64,000 bases of DNA, taken from NCBI GenBank assembly GCA_946965045.2, contig OX337240.1, forward strand, positions 1,860,001 to 1,924,000, written 5' to 3'. This document shows, one piece after another, positions 62,077 through 64,000 of the stretch. Every line of letters starts with the position of its first letter. The stretch's first letter is position 1. The position numbers and the translations under genes are program-made. Below the pieces are notes generated by a model. That model was not told where the DNA came from. It ran no database searches and was given only the letters and a program-made list of their open reading frames with translations. The stretch is from Epithemia pelagica. Taxonomy: Eukaryota > Bacillariophyta > Bacillariophyceae > Surirellales > Surirellaceae.

Positions 62077-63951
62077 TTACAAAGTTTTGTCCGTGGCGCT
62101 GGCCGTACTGCTCGCAGTTGTACTCGTAGCAGTCGTATTGGTCGTTGTGGCGGCTTGTGTTTGTGGTCCTCGATGTTGCAACAATTGATGATTCAACGAT
62201 TGGAGGGCCGTAATCAATTCCGAAATTTGTTCCGACGAAGCAGTCGTCGTGTCGGTGGCTGTCTTGGTCGAAGGATGAGACGAATTGTCGTTGGAGTTGT
62301 TGGTCCCCGCATGATGCAACACAGTCTGTAAGGCTTGTTGCAAGGTGGTTGTTGTTGTTGCCAAATGTGGTGTTGCGTGGTTGTTGGGTGCGCGACGAGT
62401 GCTCGATCGACTCGTCGAGCAGCAACCGGCAAGGGAACACCAACCACCATGGTCTTGTGCGCGACGAGTTTTGTTTGGATCGCGACCCACAAAATCGTTT
62501 TGATTGTCTTCCTCCGTGTATTCGACATCGTGTTGTTTCAATTGTTGATAGCGATACTGGTAGTGTTTGCGGAGTCGTCGTTGTCGTTGGACATGCCATC
62601 CCAGCAAGGTGGACAAACAGGTCGCCAGTACAACCCAACTCTTGTCACATGAGGTCCCATGCAACAAGAGTGTCGTATGGACACTAAAGCTCAAGCCGAT
62701 AGCACCCAAGACACTGGTCAATCCTTCCAAGGTAGCTTCTTCATGCCATCGAACCCACCATCCGCCAATCACAGCCATCAAGACGGTGACACACCAACCG
62801 TAAAGAGACAATTCGTCATTCATGTCTTGTTGCTGAACATGGAGATTATTCGGGTAGTGATCCACATAGAGCCAATCCACTGTGGAAGTGTGCAAGGGTT
62901 GGGAAAAGGTCATCAACAGCAAATAAACGACACTGCCGGTGACCAAGGCTCCCAAACAAAAGATTCCAAATCGCAAAAAGGTACCCGCCAACAAGGCCGA
63001 AATGAGTGCGGCAATGGTGGCCAAACTCAATTTCATGGAACAATCCAACCATGACGAGGAGGAAGACGAGGAATCATGGAATGGCACCGTAGAAGACGTC
63101 CAGGGAGAACCACCAGCCGGATACGAGGAGGAGGCTGTCGCCGAAGCATGCTCGTCGTGCCAGGCGACCCAGGCGGTCAAGACATGAAACACGAGCCACA
63201 CACCGACACTGGCTGCCGCCAAGACGGTGACGGGCCACAAACACGAGGCACCCCACCACATCAACCCCAGCGAAATGGGCAACACAATCAACCCTTGAAT
63301 CCAATACATGTCTCGAACTTCCGCCCGTTCGTCGGCCAAGGACAAACGTTGCCACGACGGCAGATAGGACGACGAGGAAGCATTGTTGGAACCGGAGCCT
63401 GGAGTGGTGGTAGTGGGTGTATTTTGGACTGTGGTCAGATTCCAATTCAAACTCGTGACAAAGCCAATGGCTCGTTCAATGTTTTGACAAGCACTCAAGG
63501 AAAGGGCTGTGGTATTCCAATTGTTGGAACTCCCACAAGAAGATGACATATAAAAGGAAAAGGAGTTGTTGCCATTGCTGGTTTGGTTGCAAGGGAATTG
63601 TATTGAATTGTTTCCAACGATGTCCACTGCCAGTCGTCTTGGTCGGAGACGTCTCTCGTTTTGGCTTGATGCATCCTTTGAAGGGTCGTTGAGGTTGATA
63701 CCGTCGTTGGAGGGCGGTCGCTCCAAGTCGGCCTTGAAAGTCTGTTGTTGTTAATGTCTTTGCAGTTGAGGTTGAGTCAATCGCAACGACTGGAATGAAA
63801 TAGGTCTCGCATCGGTCGTCTCTGCGTGAGCGACAACAACGACCGTCGAAAAAACAATAACCACAAGAAGAAACGTGGCAAGAAGCGACCTCGTCCGAAC
63901 AGACCCACCGCAACCTGACATTCGGGTCAGTGTCATTCGAGACAGCGCCAT
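62077..63951 (-). CDS. DUF4203/TMEM198-like multi-pass membrane protein, full copy
   Basis: The main exon, 63,726-62,077, encodes up to 549 residues. The N-terminal domain has several N-glycosylation sites (NQTSNGNNS, NWNTTAL, LNWNLTT). About seven hydrophobic helices follow, including WIQGLIVLPISLGLMWW, ATIAALISALLAGTFL and CLGALVTGSVVYLLLM, arranged like DUF4203 (TM7S3/TMEM198-type) proteins. A Gln/Asn/Thr-rich cytoplasmic tail ends the protein. A separate upstream frame from ATG 63,951 encodes a clear signal peptide (LLATFLLVVIVFSTVVVVAHA) and is very likely the first exon. I could not find a GT-AG junction that keeps phase between 63,750 and 63,800, so the exact splice is unresolved. The function is unknown. 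Confidence 0.7.
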
Positions 63952-64000
63952 CCGGCAGCGTATCCGTTTCGGCTTTACTGGCTGTTGGAGGTTGTGTGAA

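Larger units (their letters stand above)
57126..63142. repeat. Inverted segmental duplication, pair II, right arm
   Basis: This is the partner of 30,131-36,707 in reverse. It lacks the insertion present at 31,399-31,776. Its right end lies inside the DUF4203-like gene, which continues intact beyond it, so this arm is again the likely parental version. Confidence 0.9.

Noticed and set aside
13094-63142. Whole structure as a simple hairpin-read (missed-adapter) artefact
   Set aside because: The arms differ by substitutions, a nonsense codon, deletions and several transposon insertions with proper target duplications, and the block order is not a plain palindrome. Haplotype mis-joining remains possible and is kept in the findings.
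1-64000. CRISPR arrays, bacterial operons, phage or toxin-antitoxin systems
   Set aside because: No regularly spaced repeats of that type and no prokaryotic gene organisation are present. Introns and LTR elements show a eukaryotic genome.

Overview
The window looks like nuclear DNA of a diatom, probably a pennate one (inference). The support is a plastid-type ATP sulfurylase whose signal peptide ends in a typical diatom ASAF motif, short GT-AG introns of about 58-125 bases, Ty1/Copia retrotransposons, and many lineage-specific secreted or Golgi-type proteins. There are no bacterial operons, phage genes or CRISPR arrays.

Layout. From 1 to 13.09 kb the DNA is single-copy: ATP sulfurylase (-), a PB1-domain gene broken by a perfect 489-bp tandem duplication (+), a membrane-anchored methyltransferase (+), a protein with about five 77-residue repeats (-), and a PIF/Harbinger-like MITE. 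From 13.09 to 63.14 kb the window is built from two pairs of inverted segmental duplications. Pair I is 13,094-30,130 against 39,267-56,125. Pair II is 30,131-36,707 against 57,126-63,142. The two left arms abut exactly at 30,130/30,131. The core at 36.7-39.27 kb is single-copy and holds one type II membrane protein and a tRNA-Val.

Pair I carries an unknown acidic protein, a fringe-like glycosyltransferase, a PB1-domain protein and a phospholipase-D-like protein. Pair II carries a DUF4203-like membrane protein, a 2-oxoglutarate/Fe(II) oxygenase and a seven-helix receptor. The left arm of pair I is mostly decayed: its acidic-protein gene is split by Copia-1 (19,101-29,456), its glycosyltransferase has a nonsense codon, and its PB1 gene is a fragment left by a deletion of about 2.9 kb. 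The right arm carries Copia-2 (42,899-50,002) between genes. Each arm holds the empty target site of the other arm's element, so both insertions are later than the split of the two copies.

Copia-1 looks intact and young. It has near-identical LTRs and one 2,879-codon Gag-Pol frame with a spacer of about 1,000 residues containing hydrophobic segments between Gag and protease. Copia-2 is dead, with lesions in the integrase and RNase H regions, but its Gag and Pol share one frame separated by a single UGA. Both elements have a primer-binding site that matches the anticodon stem-loop of initiator tRNA-Met rather than a tRNA 3' end, as in Drosophila copia and yeast Ty5. Each LTR of Copia-2 holds a different MITE, one with a TTA and one with a TA target duplication.
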